Shown piece after piece: positions 10,724 to 23,155 of a stretch of DNA of 64,000 nt. Within the stretch, counting starts at the first letter, position 1, and each line of letters begins with the position of its first letter. Where the stretch lies: assembly GCA_029204045.2 (NCBI GenBank), contig CM055062.1, forward strand, positions 4,074,386-4,138,385, read 5' to 3'. A model generated the notes under the pieces. It saw nothing but the letters and a program-made list of their open reading frames with translations, was not told where the DNA came from and did no database searches. Source of the DNA: Tillandsia leiboldiana (taxonomy: Eukaryota > Streptophyta > Magnoliopsida > Poales > Bromeliaceae). The translations under genes and the position numbers were made by a program.

Positions 10724-11666
10724 CGCGTCACATTTGTTATGGCAGAGCCAATCACAATCTCCAAGTGTAAAGTGTGGCTTTCCGGGGTTGATGATCGACC
10801 GTTATGGGTGGAGTGCGATTTTCCACAAAATCGATTAAGTTTAGTAAGATAAATCTCACATCGTCTAATACTCTTTGAGTGTGCGCAAAGTTCTAAAATA
10901 GATGAACTCCGGAACATTATAATAGATATTTCTCATTTTTTATCTATTTTTGTTACTAAATTAAATAAAAAAGTATATTAAATTTAATGGCTTAATTAGC
11001 TCACAATGACCTACTTTTAGGCCCTTAACATAATATTACATATCATATATAAAATAAATATAATAAATTTTTTATCATATTTTCTCACAACATATAACAC
11101 GATCTTTCTATAATTTCAAAATGAGTCTAAATAGACCCACACTATTTTTTTTGGGGTGAGAAATGGTTAGAATTATGAAATTTAAAGGAACTTTTGATTA
11201 ATTTAATAAAATCACTAATTCAACAAATTAACTAAAACAATTTAAAATGAAAAAAACATCAAAATGTGAGTAATTTACATTATATTAATTTAGTGCAAAT
11301 AAATGTAAAAATAATTTGATTTTGTATCAAGATATTAGAATGTATCTAACTAGTACTCCATATATTAGAAAAAATAATTTTGCCAATTTTTAAAATTACT
11401 TTGATTAAAACTATTAAATTAAAGTTTGTTAATAATTTTAAATTAGATAAGATTATTTTAGTTTAAAGAGTAAGTAATTTAGTGTTAGGTGTATGAAATT
11501 ATTTTAAATTGTGCAGCTCATATTTATTAATACAATTTGTTACATGACTTTGATCAAAGTAATATAATAAAAAGTTGTTGGTACAACTCAGATTATTAGA
11601 TTATATTAGATTGAATTACTTTAAATTGAAAATAGTTTAATTTTGTATTAGATATAGTAACTCAAG
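10724..11666. other. AT-rich intergenic DNA
   Basis: 10724-10920 is more balanced in composition, with no recognisable gene; the rest is AT-rich with nothing assignable. Confidence 0.5.
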
Positions 11667-12214
11667 TAGAGTTGAGCTTGAATGCTATCAGTAGCAAACG
11701 GACTGTGTTACCACTTATTTATTTTCGATGATAGAACTTTTAAATCGACGATCGACACCGTTGAATATTATCTATGCCAATAAAAATATTTAGAAATTAA
11801 ATTTTAAATTTTTTCAATATTATTAACCTAATGATCAAAGAGTTGTAAAATCTGTAATTTTAATAATAGATATGAGGTATTTGCTCGTTTAATGGTGTAA
11901 AAAAATTTAGATTAATTAAATTTTGGGTAGAAAATTTTTAAAACTATTTAAAATAAAATTTATATTCTCGATCTTGATTACAAGACTCCTATTGTCACCT
12001 TTTGAAGGATATTCAGTTTCAGCAGTTCATTTTTGTATTCATTTGATGGACAAAAAAAAAATATCAAAAAAACAAAATAAATAATTTTTAAATAATTTAA
12101 ATAATTTAGATCATATTTAATAATGTCGATCACCAATTTTGAAGCTTCATCGTCGAAAATAAATGAGTGACAACGAAATTCGTTTACTACTGATAGCATT
12201 CCAACTCAACTCTA
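11667..12214. mobile_element. Foldback (long inverted-repeat) MITE, 548 bp
   Basis: The left end TAGAGTTGAGCTTGAATGC and the complement of the right end TAGAGTTGAGTTGGAATGC pair, and the pairing continues for more than 100 bp (TATTTTCGA, GATCGACA). The core has GTTTAATGGTGTAAAAA, shared in form with the elements at 28957 and 58057. No coding capacity. Confidence 0.75.
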
Positions 12215-12677
12215 AAGTATATCAGATTAGATTGATTTAATTTATCTTATTTATATCAAATATAAATTAGATAAAAATAATATTTTGTGAGCAATATTTG
12301 ATTTTCTGAAATTAAGTGATTTTAGTCCACTATTTTTTTTTTTATCAAATGTATTGATTAATGACTTTCTAACAAATAAAACTAAATTAATTAGCCGTTA
12401 ATAGCTCATTAAAGCTATTATATTTAATAAAATTTTAAACTTGGCCTTGTTGGGTATTGTGTTTGTTTTTTATTTTTTAAAATATTAATTCTATATAATT
12501 TGATATATTTGAGAAACTTTTTTTTTTTTTGACCAGTTCATAATGAATCCAGATAAGTAATAGACGATAATTTGTTTAAAAAAATTTGAAAGCAAAAAAA
12601 TGCTTTCAAATTCTTATTTGGTAAAAATATTAATATGGTTAAATTTGATTTAATTATTAAATAATTTGATTTTTTTT
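12215..12677. other. AT-rich intergenic DNA
   Basis: Homopolymer T and A runs only; no feature seen. Confidence 0.5.
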
Positions 12678-13218
12678 AAAAAAAACTTATGACTAAAATT
12701 AAGTTGTTCCAAATAATCCAAAGTTGGAGAGGTATCAACAAAAAAAAAAAAATAAATAAATAAATAGCTGAGAAAGCTTTTTTAGAATAGCATATAATTG
12801 AGGGGCTCTCCATACATTTTTATCTAATAAATTTTACTTTTCTTATTGACACCTCAATAACTTTTAAATTTTTAAAATCAATCAGTAAATTTGTTGACTT
12901 TAATCATATTTTAGTAAATAGAGATATTAATTCAATAAAAATTTTAATATAACTAAGTATAAAAATTTAAATATATAAAAATAAAAAATTAACTTGTGAG
13001 ATTTTTGCTCTTATTACGTAGCTCTCTAAGTTTTAGGAGATGAAACACGAGAAACATATTTACACATCTCTACAAAGATCAGGAATGTAAACGGGTCAGG
13101 TCGGGGCACGTCCATAGTGGATTAATTTTATTTTATTGTTTTTTATTCGGGATTGAGATCGCAAACGAAGATGATTCGTGGGCGGGAAGGGTTATTCATC
13201 TCCTGCTCTTTTTTTTAT

Positions 13219-13390
13219 GGGCAACGCTATATGTACACCCCCAAAGGGGGTGTACATCTTACACCCACCCATCTAAGGGTGGGGGGGTCACTTCACAAAT
13301 TGTGAAGTGACCCCTCACCACACCCCACCCATTGGATGGGTGGGGTGTGCGATGTACACCCCCAAATGGGGTGTACAAGTAGCATTTTCC
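13219..13390. mobile_element. Mutator-type MITE, 172 bp
   Basis: Same family as 9897-10068. The ends are GGGCAACGCTAT and GTAGCATTTTCC, with a perfect 9-bp duplication TTTTTTTAT at 13210-13218 and 13391-13399. A central hairpin GTCACTTCACAA/TTGTGAAGTGAC is present. Confidence 0.88.
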
Positions 13391-13913
13391 TTTTTTTATT
13401 GAGTTGGGACAGATTCGAGGAGATTAATTTTAATATTATTTTTTGGCTCCCACCTTCTGTTCCATTCAGTGCAGATCGGAGTTAGAACGAATCGGAATCG
13501 AAGCGGATTAAAAAAAGAAAGAGGTCTCTCATCTCCGCTACTATTTACTTAGCAGATGGAGATAAATTCGTATTGGATTATATTTTTTTATTTTTTTGTA
13601 TCTTACTTATTATTCTATTTAAAAATACATGGAAATATAAACTCTACAAATCCGAATCCACCTGCATCTTTATTATGGACGAGTTGGGATGGAAGTGAAT
13701 TTTGTTAGAAAAATTTATTTGCCAATTTTTTTTTAGTAAAATATCACTTAAAAATAATTTAATTTGAAAGTATTTAAATAACTGTATTTAAAATATGAAG
13801 AACAATTTTATAGTTTACATGCAAGTTTGGAGAACACAACAAAGTAGAAATAGAATTTAGATGAGACGTGTGAGTGGAAACGTATAAACCACTATGATTT
13901 TTATGTTGGGATT

Positions 13914-14528
13914 TACCCACAATAAGATTTTGATTGTTATTAAAATTTAACTAAATATTAGTGATAACAAAATAAATTAGACTTACAGATAATCGCTAAA
14001 TCCAAATATGAGAGATCCGGAAGTGCGCGAGGCACTGTCCTAAGGCGTATTTCCCTCCTTTGTGCGGAATTAATCGAAAACACCGCCCCAAGATACGACC
14101 GGAATTCCTCCTCCTACGGACACGAACGCGGAAGAGGTTGACGGAGCTTCTTCAACACCCAAAGTAAAATCAACGATAGAATTTCTTAAAATCAAATTTC
14201 AAAATAGATCCTTTTTTCTGTTTTTCTTTCTCTACAAGAAAAAGTCTTCCCCCTCACTTCACCCCACTGCCCTATATATATATATAAGTATCTACATATA
14301 TTACATGGCAAACGTTCTAATTAACGGGGGAGCGGAGCGTATGGGCCGGCGCGTACCGCCCGCGCGTAACGCCCGTGAAGCCGCGTAACGCCCGCGCGTA
14401 CCTACGCGCGAACGTTACGCAATAAAAAAAAAATAAAAAAAAATAAATTAAAACCACAATAAAATAAAATAAAATATAAAAATAAAATATAAATTAAAAT
14501 AAGTTTAGATTTTGAATTTTAAACAACA
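13914..14528 (-). repeat. Copia 3' LTR (left copy)
   Basis: TGTTGGG...AACAACA, 615 bp. Compared with the other LTR it lacks about 24 bp near 14307 (around TTACATGGCAAACG). A minus-strand TATATATATA run at about 14275-14287 is a plausible promoter. The region near 14330-14420 is GC-rich with CGCGCGTA repeats. Confidence 0.88.
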
Positions 14529-15109
14529 ATTCCCTACAAAATTCAAAATCACAAAATAAAACAAACAAATTAATTAATAAATCATTGGGTGTTTATACTA
14601 TGTAATAGGTAAGGTATCTTTAAGAGACTTGACCTCACTTAGTGTAAATAGTTTCCATCAGAAGGAATCGGAGTGAATCAGGTCTTGAACTACGTTCCTT
14701 TGACCCTGATTTCAACTATCACACACACAGTACAGAAATCTCCGTCGCGGGTCTGTGCATTAATGGCCATGCACAGTATCAGAATTTTTCATAAGAATTT
14801 CTATGGACAGCCCACATCTCATAGTCGCGGCCTTATACGAATATTCTTATATAGGTGGTTTCCTCCAGGGATGTGTGTAGAGTCACATCTCGCGGAAATT
14901 ACCGCCTTGGATCTCATTAAGAGTTATAAACTCAACCTCAACCACTACATAGAGCACTACTCATCATAGGGATGGGATTGGAGATAAACTCCTCTATAAA
15001 ACAGTAGAAAGTGCTCTTTGGCCAACCTGACAGCTTGTTTTTACCACATTGAACCTTCTTCAAGGGATCTCCTATCACAAAGGTTGGGTTCCCACTGCAG
15101 GAAGGCCCT

Positions 15110-18100
15110 TTACGGGCAAAGCCCCATCCCCCTCGATGACTCCAGGACTTTAGTCCTATTCAGGCCTTTCGTCAAGCAATCTGCAAGATTCTGATCAGAT
15201 CTGATAAAACTTAAAGAAACAACATCATGAGAAGTTAGCCATCTAACAGACTTTTGTCTCAATTTAATATGTCTACTAGCTTTAGAATTTACCAATTTCT
15301 TTTTACAAAAGTCAATTGCAGCTCGAGAATCACACCGAATAGAAATAGGTGGAATGGGAGTAGAAATCAATGGAATTGAAGACAAAAGGTTCTTGAGCCA
15401 CTCGGCTTCAAGACAAGTAGTATCAAGAGCAACTAACTCAGCCTCCATAGTACTTCTGGCTATTATAGTCTGTTTGGTGGATTGCTAAGAAACTGCACTA
15501 CCACCAAGAATAAAAACATAGCCAGAAGTGGATTTAATATCCAACGAATCAGAAATCCAATTTGCATCGCTGTATCCCTCAATTACAGCAGGATAGCCAA
15601 CAAATTAAGAGCAAAAGAAAGAGTACCTTTAAGATAACGAAATACTCTTTTCCAGAGCAATCCAATGACTCATACTAGGACTACTAGTATATCTACTCAA
15701 TCTTGATATGGCATAGGCAATGTCGGGTCTAGTTCTATTGGTTAGGTACAGCAGAGAACCAATAATCTGAGCAAATCTTTCCTGATTCACAGGATTACTA
15801 GTGTTCTTCACAAGTTGAATACTAGGATCAAAAGAAGTAGAGACAGGAGAGCAATCAGAATAACCAAACTTATCAAGAACCTTTGGGTATAATGAGATTG
15901 GGTTAGACAAATAGAATCAGATGATCTAATAATCTTCATCCCTAAAATTACATCTGCTTCACCAAGATCCTTTATCTCAAAATGAGTCGATAAAAAGGAT
16001 TTAACTTGGTTAATCAGATCAAGATCAGGAGCAAGAATCAGGATGTCATCAACATAGAGGCAAAGAATGACACAACGATCATCAAATCTTTTGAAATAGA
16101 GACAGTTGTCAAAATCGTTGGTCAGAAATCCATATGAGGCTATAACACTGTCAAATTTCTCATGCCACTGTTTAGGTGCTTGTTTTAGTCCGTATAGAGA
16201 GCGAACTAATTTACACACCTTATCCTCTTGACCAGGCACAGAAAAACCTTCAGGTTGAGTCATATAGATTTCTTCTTCAAGATCACCATGAAGAAAAGCG
16301 GTCTTGACATCCATTTGATGAATCAAAAGTTTATGAATGGATGCTAATGCAAGAAGAATTCGGATAGTAGCAATGCGAGCAACAGGCGCATAAGTGTCAA
16401 AGTAGTCGACATCAGCTTTTTGTCGAAAACCTTGAGCAACAAGTCGCGCCTTATACTTCTCTACCGATCCGTCAGCCCTAAGTTTCTTTCTAAAGATCCA
16501 CTTACATACTAGGGGTTTACTACCAGGAGGTAAATCAGTGAGAATCCAAGTGTTATTACAGATAATTGATTCTATCTCACTTTTTATAGCCTCCTTCCAA
16601 AAAGAAGTTTCAGGAGAACTCATTGCTTCTTTATAAGACGAAGGAGTACTTTCAATTAAGAAAGTAAAGAAGTCTTCTCCAAAGTTCTTCTCAAGGCGAG
16701 TTCTCTTACTTCTCCTTAATTCAGGAATAGGATCAGATTTTACAGGATCTAAACTATAATGCAAATCAGATGTAGGTATAGATGCATGATCAAAAGTAGA
16801 CTGATAATCAGGGGCAGATCTAGAGATGCGGGTTTTGAAAGGAAAAATATTTTCAAAGAAAGTTTGCATCTCTAGATTCAATCAAAGTATCAGTGGAAAT
16901 TTCAGAAATCTCAGAATTTATCACAAGAAATCTATAGGTATTACTATCTAAGGAATATCCAATAAAGATAGCATCTACAGTTTTAGGTCCAATCTTCTTT
17001 CTGTTGGATTCAGGAATAGATACCTTAACTAAGCACCCCCATACTCGGAAGTAACTCAACCTAGATGCTCTTCCTTTCCAAAAATCATAAGGTGTCTGGG
17101 TTCTATCCTTAGAGGGAATCCTATTGAGGATGAAACAAGCTGATAAAAGAGCCTCCCCCCACAAGTTCTGAGGTACACCAGAACTTAAAATCAGGGCATT
17201 AACCATGTCCAATAGGGTTCGGTTCTTTCTTTCAGCTACACCCATTAGATTGAGGTGAGTAAGGAGCAGTTACTTCATGAATTATTCCATGTTCCTCGCA
17301 GAATAGGTTTAATTCATTTGAAGTATACTCGCCTCCTCTATCAGGCCTTAGAATTTTAATCCTCTTATCCAATTGGTTTTCAGCCTCAGCTTTAAAGGCT
17401 TTAAACTTATAGAGGACTTCATCTTTGGTCTTCAAGAGATAGGTGTAACAATACTTGGAGTAGTCGTCTATAAAAGTTACAAAGTAGCGACCTGCCTCCA
17501 CGGGTAGGTTCTCTGTTAGAATCACAGACATCACTATGGATCAGTTCAAGAATTTGGGTATCCCTATAAGGACAGATTTAAAAGGTTTCCTAGGCTGCTT
17601 AGCTTGGGTACAAATCTCACATTTAGATTTGGAATCAATCTTGAATTTTGGTAAGAGATTAAGATTGGTCAATTTCAGAATAAATTTAAGGTTCACATGC
17701 CCTAATCTGCCATGCCATATATCACAAGATTCAGTATTTAACACATAGAAGAAGAAGTAGAAACTGAAGGAGAAGAATTTTATTATCAACAAAAGAAATT
17801 ACATTCAATTTGAATAAACCCTCAGATATAAAACCTTTCCAATGAACATTTCTCCCTTACAAATTATAACCTTATTGGATTCTAACACAATCTTATATCC
17901 TAATTGCACTAATAAGGATCCACTGATCAGGTTCCGTTGGATGTCGGGAGAATGCTGCACATTGTGAAGGATCAGAGTTTTTCCAGAAGTTAACTTCAGT
18001 TTGACAGTTCCGATCCCTAGCACTTTGACAGCTTTTCCATCTCCGACAGTCACACATCCTCCACTTGTGTTCTGATAAAGAGGAGAATATGGACCTATTA

Positions 18101-19288
18101 GTGCAAACATGGACATTGGCTCCTGAATCTAACCACCAATCTAAATCATGATAGGTAAGGTTAACATTAGGTACGAAGGAGACTGACCTTAAAGTAAGAG
18201 CTGGATGGTTCACCCTCAATCATGTTGACCTGAGGTTTAAGATGGTTGCTCTGATTGTTTGTGCCTTTCTTATAGACAACTTTCTCTTTCTTTCGATAAA
18301 AACATTTTGAAGCAAAATGGTTGTCTCGACCATATACATAACAGAAACCATCCATTTTCTTATTTCCACTAGATTGGTTGGAGTGGTTTATGGTTAAAGT
18401 TTTGAATTTCGGTTTGGGTTCCTACCCTTAAAGCCTTTACCCTTAGGTTTAAAATTTTTACCTTTGGGTTTAGGCTCAAGGCTTTGGTTCGGAATCTCGG
18501 TCAGGTTTAAATTTGATCGGTGATGGACGGTTTAATCTCCCTAAGTCGGTATTGGTCTTCTATTCTAATAGCTTGTATTACCGATCTAAGATTAAGGGTT
18601 CCCTGGGTACGTCTAAGCTCATGAGCAAATTTAGTCCAGGAAGAGGATAATTTGTCCGGTAAACAGGTAGCCTGATAGGTTTCATCAAAAGTAGATCCCT
18701 TTCTATGAATTTCTAGGACAAAATTCTGAAAACTGATGGATTGATCGTTTATAGGAATGTTATCTACCATTCTAAAATTATTGAAATCAGTAATGGTAAA
18801 TCTGACGAGTACCTTCATTATCTCTAATGTAGGCATCTTCTAAGGCATACCATAAATCTTTGGCAGTTTGGTACTTTCTATAGGTTTCATAAAGTTCGTC
18901 AGATAGACAACTAAGTATTCTGAACCTACAATGAAATTCTATTTCCTCGGGAGATTTATCAGATTTAGGTTCTGTAACAGAGGTGGTAGCAGAATCAGAT
19001 GGAGGAGTTACAGAAGAATTTTTAGAAGAAGGATAAGGAGGTGTTTTTCCAATTGCAGTTATGAGGCCTAAAGGTGATAAGCCAAGCCTCTAACTGTTCT
19101 TGCCACCTCAAAAAACCTACTCCTTTAAATTTTTCTGGTTTAAGACTAGAAGTGTCATCAAAACCCATTCTAAACAATCTAGTTGAGGGAATAAAGAATT
19201 TAAGGATGATTGCAAAGAGCTGCAAAAAAGGTTCAAAAATCCTTCTCAGATAAGCGAACATGTTTATTAAGGTTTCTACCCTAGTCAA
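15110..19288 (-). pseudogene. Copia gag-pol polyprotein, left copy, many frameshifts
   Basis: Read right to left: gag (19288 to about 18360, zinc knuckle near 18340), protease DSGAN near 18145, integrase zinc finger and core (17792 to about 16853), reverse transcriptase 16881-15808 with LYVDDILIL, and RNase H ending at 15110. It is cut into about eleven frames by single-base slips. Most slips are absent from the right copy, so they are probably sequence errors, while the Trp-to-TAG stop at 15485-15487 is in both and is real. Here the RT junction near 16330 and the RNase H end are in frame, unlike in the right copy. Confidence 0.88.
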
Positions 19289-19844
19289 CCAGAATATTTT
19301 AGGGTTTAAGTATTCACAATTAGTTTATTATGAAAGTTCGTTCAGCAGCAAACAGATGACCCAAACAATTTAAATTTATAGCAATTTAAATAGATAATAT
19401 ATGCAATCAAAATGCTTTTTATACTGCAATTGATTAAAAAACAAATTAATAATAAATGCAATACAGTGACTGCAATCTAATGTTTTTTTTCTTTATAATA
19501 AAATCAATCTAATTAATAAATGCAATACATGAACTGCAATTTAATTTTTTTTTTTTTTTTTTTTTGTTAAAAAAAATTGCAGTACAGTGAATCCTTTACG
19601 TACACAACAGTGAATAAAATATTTTTTTTTTTCTTTTAATTAACGTATCCGAAAGAAAAAAAATATAGTAAATTACAAATAAATTATATGCGAATATAAT
19701 TTAAAAAATACTAATCCCATTTATTTAAATTTGGATGACAGACATACACTCAAGTTGACAAAACAGAATTATATGCAAAATATATTTCTTACCAGATTAG
19801 CACCGTCAGATTTTAATCACATCAAAAGGAATTATGCCTTAGAG

Positions 19845-20476
19845 TGTTGGGATTTTACCCACAACAAGATTTTGATTGTTATTAAAATCTAACTAATATT
19901 AGTGATAACAAATAAATTAGACTTACAGATCATCGCTAAATCCAAATAGGAAGATCCGGAAGCGCGCGAGGCACTGTCCCTAAGGCGTATTTCCCCTCCC
20001 TTCGTGCGGAATTAATCGAAAACCCGCCCCAGATACGACCGGATATTTTCTCCTCCACGCACGAACGCGGAAGAGGTTGACGGAGCTTCTTCCCCACCCA
20101 AGTAAATCAACGATATAATTTCTTAAAATCAAATTTCAAAATAATCCTTTTTTTCTTTTTTTCTTGTCTCTGCAAGAAAAAGTCTTCCCCCTCACTTCAC
20201 CTCCACTTGCCCTATATTAATAATATCTACATATATTACATGACACGTTAATTATAACTTTTGCCAACGTTCTAATTAACGGGGGAGCGGAGCGTAGGGC
20301 CCGGCGGTACCGCCCGTCGCGTAAACGCCGTGAAGCCGCTAACGCCCGCGCGTACCTACGCGCGAACCGTTACTCAATAAAAAAAAATAAATAAAATATT
20401 AACAACCACAATACATAAAAAAAAAAATAAAAATAAAATAGAAATTTAAAATAAGTTAGATTTTGAATTTAAACCA
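19845..20476 (-). repeat. Copia 5' LTR (left copy)
   Basis: Starts TGTTGGGATTTTACCC and ends near 20476 before the TTTTA duplication. It contains the 24-bp segment missing in the other LTR. Many small slips relative to 27893-28535 fit low base quality near the gap. Confidence 0.85.
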
Positions 20477-20565
20477 TTTTAAAGATCTAACTAAGAGACA
20501 ATACTAAAACTTAATGCAGAAATTCAATTATTTATATTATATCACTTAACCTCTTACCCCTTGAG

Positions 20566-20617
<52 letters not shown>

Positions 20618-20662
20618 CTATAAGTATCAAATAATTGGTACTTGTAATTTTTCTACTGTTAG

Positions 20663-20762
20663 NNNNNNNNNNNNNNNNNNNNNNNNNNNNNNNNNNNNNN
20701 NNNNNNNNNNNNNNNNNNNNNNNNNNNNNNNNNNNNNNNNNNNNNNNNNNNNNNNNNNNNNN
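20663..20762. other. Assembly gap, 100 N
   Basis: Exactly 100 N, the usual placeholder for a gap of unknown size. The sequence left of it continues at 28724 in the right block, and the sequence right of it starts at the equivalent of 12678. Confidence 0.98.
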
Positions 20763-21288
20763 AAAAAAAACTTATGACAAAATTAAGTTGTTCCAAATCA
20801 TCCAAAGTGGGCGAGGTATCAACAAAAAAAAAAAAATAATAAATAATAGCTGAGAAAGCCTTTTTTAGAATAGCATATAATTGAGGGCTCTCCATACATT
20901 TTTATCTAATCAAATTTTACTTTCTTATTGACACCTCAATAACTTTTAAATTTTTAAAATCAATCAGTAAATTTGGCACGTTAATCATATTTTAGTAAAT
21001 GAGATATTAATTCAATAAAAATTTTAATAGAACTAAGTATAAAAATTAAATATATAAAATAAAAAATTAACTTGTGAGATTTTGCTATATTACGTAGCTC
21101 TCTAAGTTTAGGAGATGAAACACGAGAAACATATTACACATCTCTACAAAGATCAGGAATGTAAACGGGTCAGGTCGGGGCACGTCAATAGTGGATAATT
21201 TTATGTTATTGTTTTTTATTCGGATTGAGTCGCAAACGAAGATGATTCGTGGGCGGGAAGGGTTATTCATCTCCTGCTCTTTTTTTTA

Positions 21289-21457
21289 TGGCAACGCTAT
21301 ATGTACACCCCCCAAAGGGGGTGTACATCTTACACCCACCCATCTACGGGGGGTGGGGGTCACTTCACAAATTGTGAAGTGACCCTCACACAACCACCCA
21401 TTGGATGGGTGGGGTGTGCGATGTACACCCCAAATGGGTGTACAAGTAGCATTTTCC
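21289..21457. mobile_element. Mutator-type MITE, second reading of 13219-13390
   Basis: Same sequence and same poly-T flank as 13219-13390, with a few deleted bases. It is not an independent insertion if the block is an assembly duplicate. Confidence 0.8.
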
Positions 21458-21959
21458 TTTTTTTTTGGTTGGGACAGATTCGGAGGATTAATTTTAATAT
21501 TATTTTTTGGCTCCCACCTTCTGTTCCATTCAGTGCAGATCGGAGTAGAACGAATCGGAATCGAAGCGGATTAAAAAAAGAAGAGGTCTCTCATCTCCGC
21601 TACTATTTACTTAGCAGATGGAGATAAATTCGTATTGGATTATATTTTTTATTTTTTTGTATCTACTTATATTCTATTTAAAAATACATGGAAATATAAA
21701 CTCTACAAATCCGAATCCACCGGCATCTTTATTATGGACGAGTTGGGATGGAAGTGAATTTTGTTAGAAAAATTATTTGCCAATTTTTTTTTAGTAAAAT
21801 ATCACTTAAAAATAATTTAATTTGAAAGTATTTAAATAACTGTATTTAAATATGAAGAACAATTTTATAGTTTACCTGCAAGTTTGGAGAACACAACAAA
21901 GTAGAAATAGAATTTAGATGAGACGTGTGAGTGGAAACGTATAACCACTATGATTTTTA

Positions 21960-22579
21960 TGTTGGGATTTACCACCAATAAGATTTTGATTGTTATTAAA
22001 TTTAACTAAATATTAGTGATAACAAAATAAATTAGACTTACAGATAATCGCTAAATCCAAATATGAGAGATCCGGAAGTGCGCGAGGCACTGTCCTAAGG
22101 CGTATTTCCCTCCTTGTGCGGAATTAATCGAAAACACCGCCCCAAGATACGACCGGAATTCCTCCTCCTACGGACACGAACGCGGAAGAGGTTGACGGAG
22201 CTTCTTCAACACCCAAAGTAAAATCAACGATAGAATTTCTTAAATCAAATTTCAAAATAGATCCTTTTTCTGTTTTTCTTTCTCTACAAGAAAAAGTCTT
22301 CCCCCTCACTTCACCCCACTGCCCTATATATATATATAAGTATCTACATATATTACATGGCAAACGTTCTAATTACCGGGGGAGCGGAGCGTATGGGCCG
22401 GCGCGTACCGCCCGCGCGTAACGCCCGTGAAGCCGCGTAACGCCGCGCGTACCTACGCGCGAACGTTACGCAATAAAAAAAAAATAAAAAAAAATAAATT
22501 AAAACCACAATAAAATAAAATAAAATATAAAAATAAAATATAAATTAAAATAAGTTTAGATTTTGAATTTTAAACAACA
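21960..22579 (-). repeat. Copia 3' LTR (right copy)
   Basis: TGTTGGG...AACAACA, 620 bp, lacking the same 24 bp as 13914-14528. Confidence 0.87.
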
Positions 22580-23155
22580 ATTCCTACAAAATTCAAAATC
22601 ACAAAAAAAACAAACAAATTAATTAATAAATCATTGGGTGTTTATACTATGTACTAGGTAAGGTATCTTTAAGAGCTTGACCTCACTTAGTGTAAATAGT
22701 TTCCATCAGAAGGAATCGGAGTGAATCAGGTCTTGAACTACGTTCCTTTGACCCTGATTTCAACTATCCACACACAGTACAGAAATCTCCGTCGCGGGTC
22801 GTGCATTATGGCCATGCACAGTATCAGAATTTTTTCATAAGAATTTCTATGGACAGCCCACATCTCATAGTCGCGGCCTTATACGAATATTCTTATATAG
22901 GTGGTTTCCTCCAGGGATGTGTGTAGAGTCACATCTCGCGGAAATTACCCGCCTTGGATCTCATTAAGAGTTATAACTCAACCTCAACCACTCACATAGA
23001 GCACTACTCATCATAGGGATGGGATTGGAGATAAACTCCTCTATAAACAGTAGAAAGTGCTCTTTGGCCAACCTGACAGCTTGTTTTTACCACATTGAAC
23101 CTTCTTCAAGGGATCTCCTATCACAAAGGTTGGGTTCCCACTGCAGGAAGGCCCT

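Larger units (their letters stand above)
13914..20476 (-). mobile_element. Ty1/copia retrotransposon, left assembled copy
   Basis: Two LTRs (13914-14528 and 19845-20476) flank a minus-strand gag-pol with integrase before reverse transcriptase, the Ty1/copia order. The LTRs start TGTTGGG and end AACA or its decayed form. The 5-bp duplication TTTTA flanks the element (13909-13913 and 20477-20481). An internal untranslated stretch lies at 14529-15109 and a leader at 19290-19844. Confidence 0.92.
12678..20662. repeat. Left copy of an 8-kb duplicated block (probable contig-end overlap)
   Basis: This block matches 20763-28723 from end to end: left flank, MITE, copia element with both LTRs, right flank and (AT)n tract. 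It stops exactly at the N run. Both copies share real variants, such as the same 5-bp element target duplication, the same left/right LTR indel and the same Trp-to-stop codon, but differ by scattered one-base slips that become denser toward the gap. One genomic locus assembled twice is the simplest reading. Confidence 0.85.

Noticed and set aside
10648..10917. Small frames at 10648-10917 as a host gene
   Set aside because: Half of it is the end of a hAT-like element, frames occur on both strands, and no protein family is recognisable.
20635..20895. Open frames spanning the N gap
   Set aside because: They contain only unknown residues and are artefacts.
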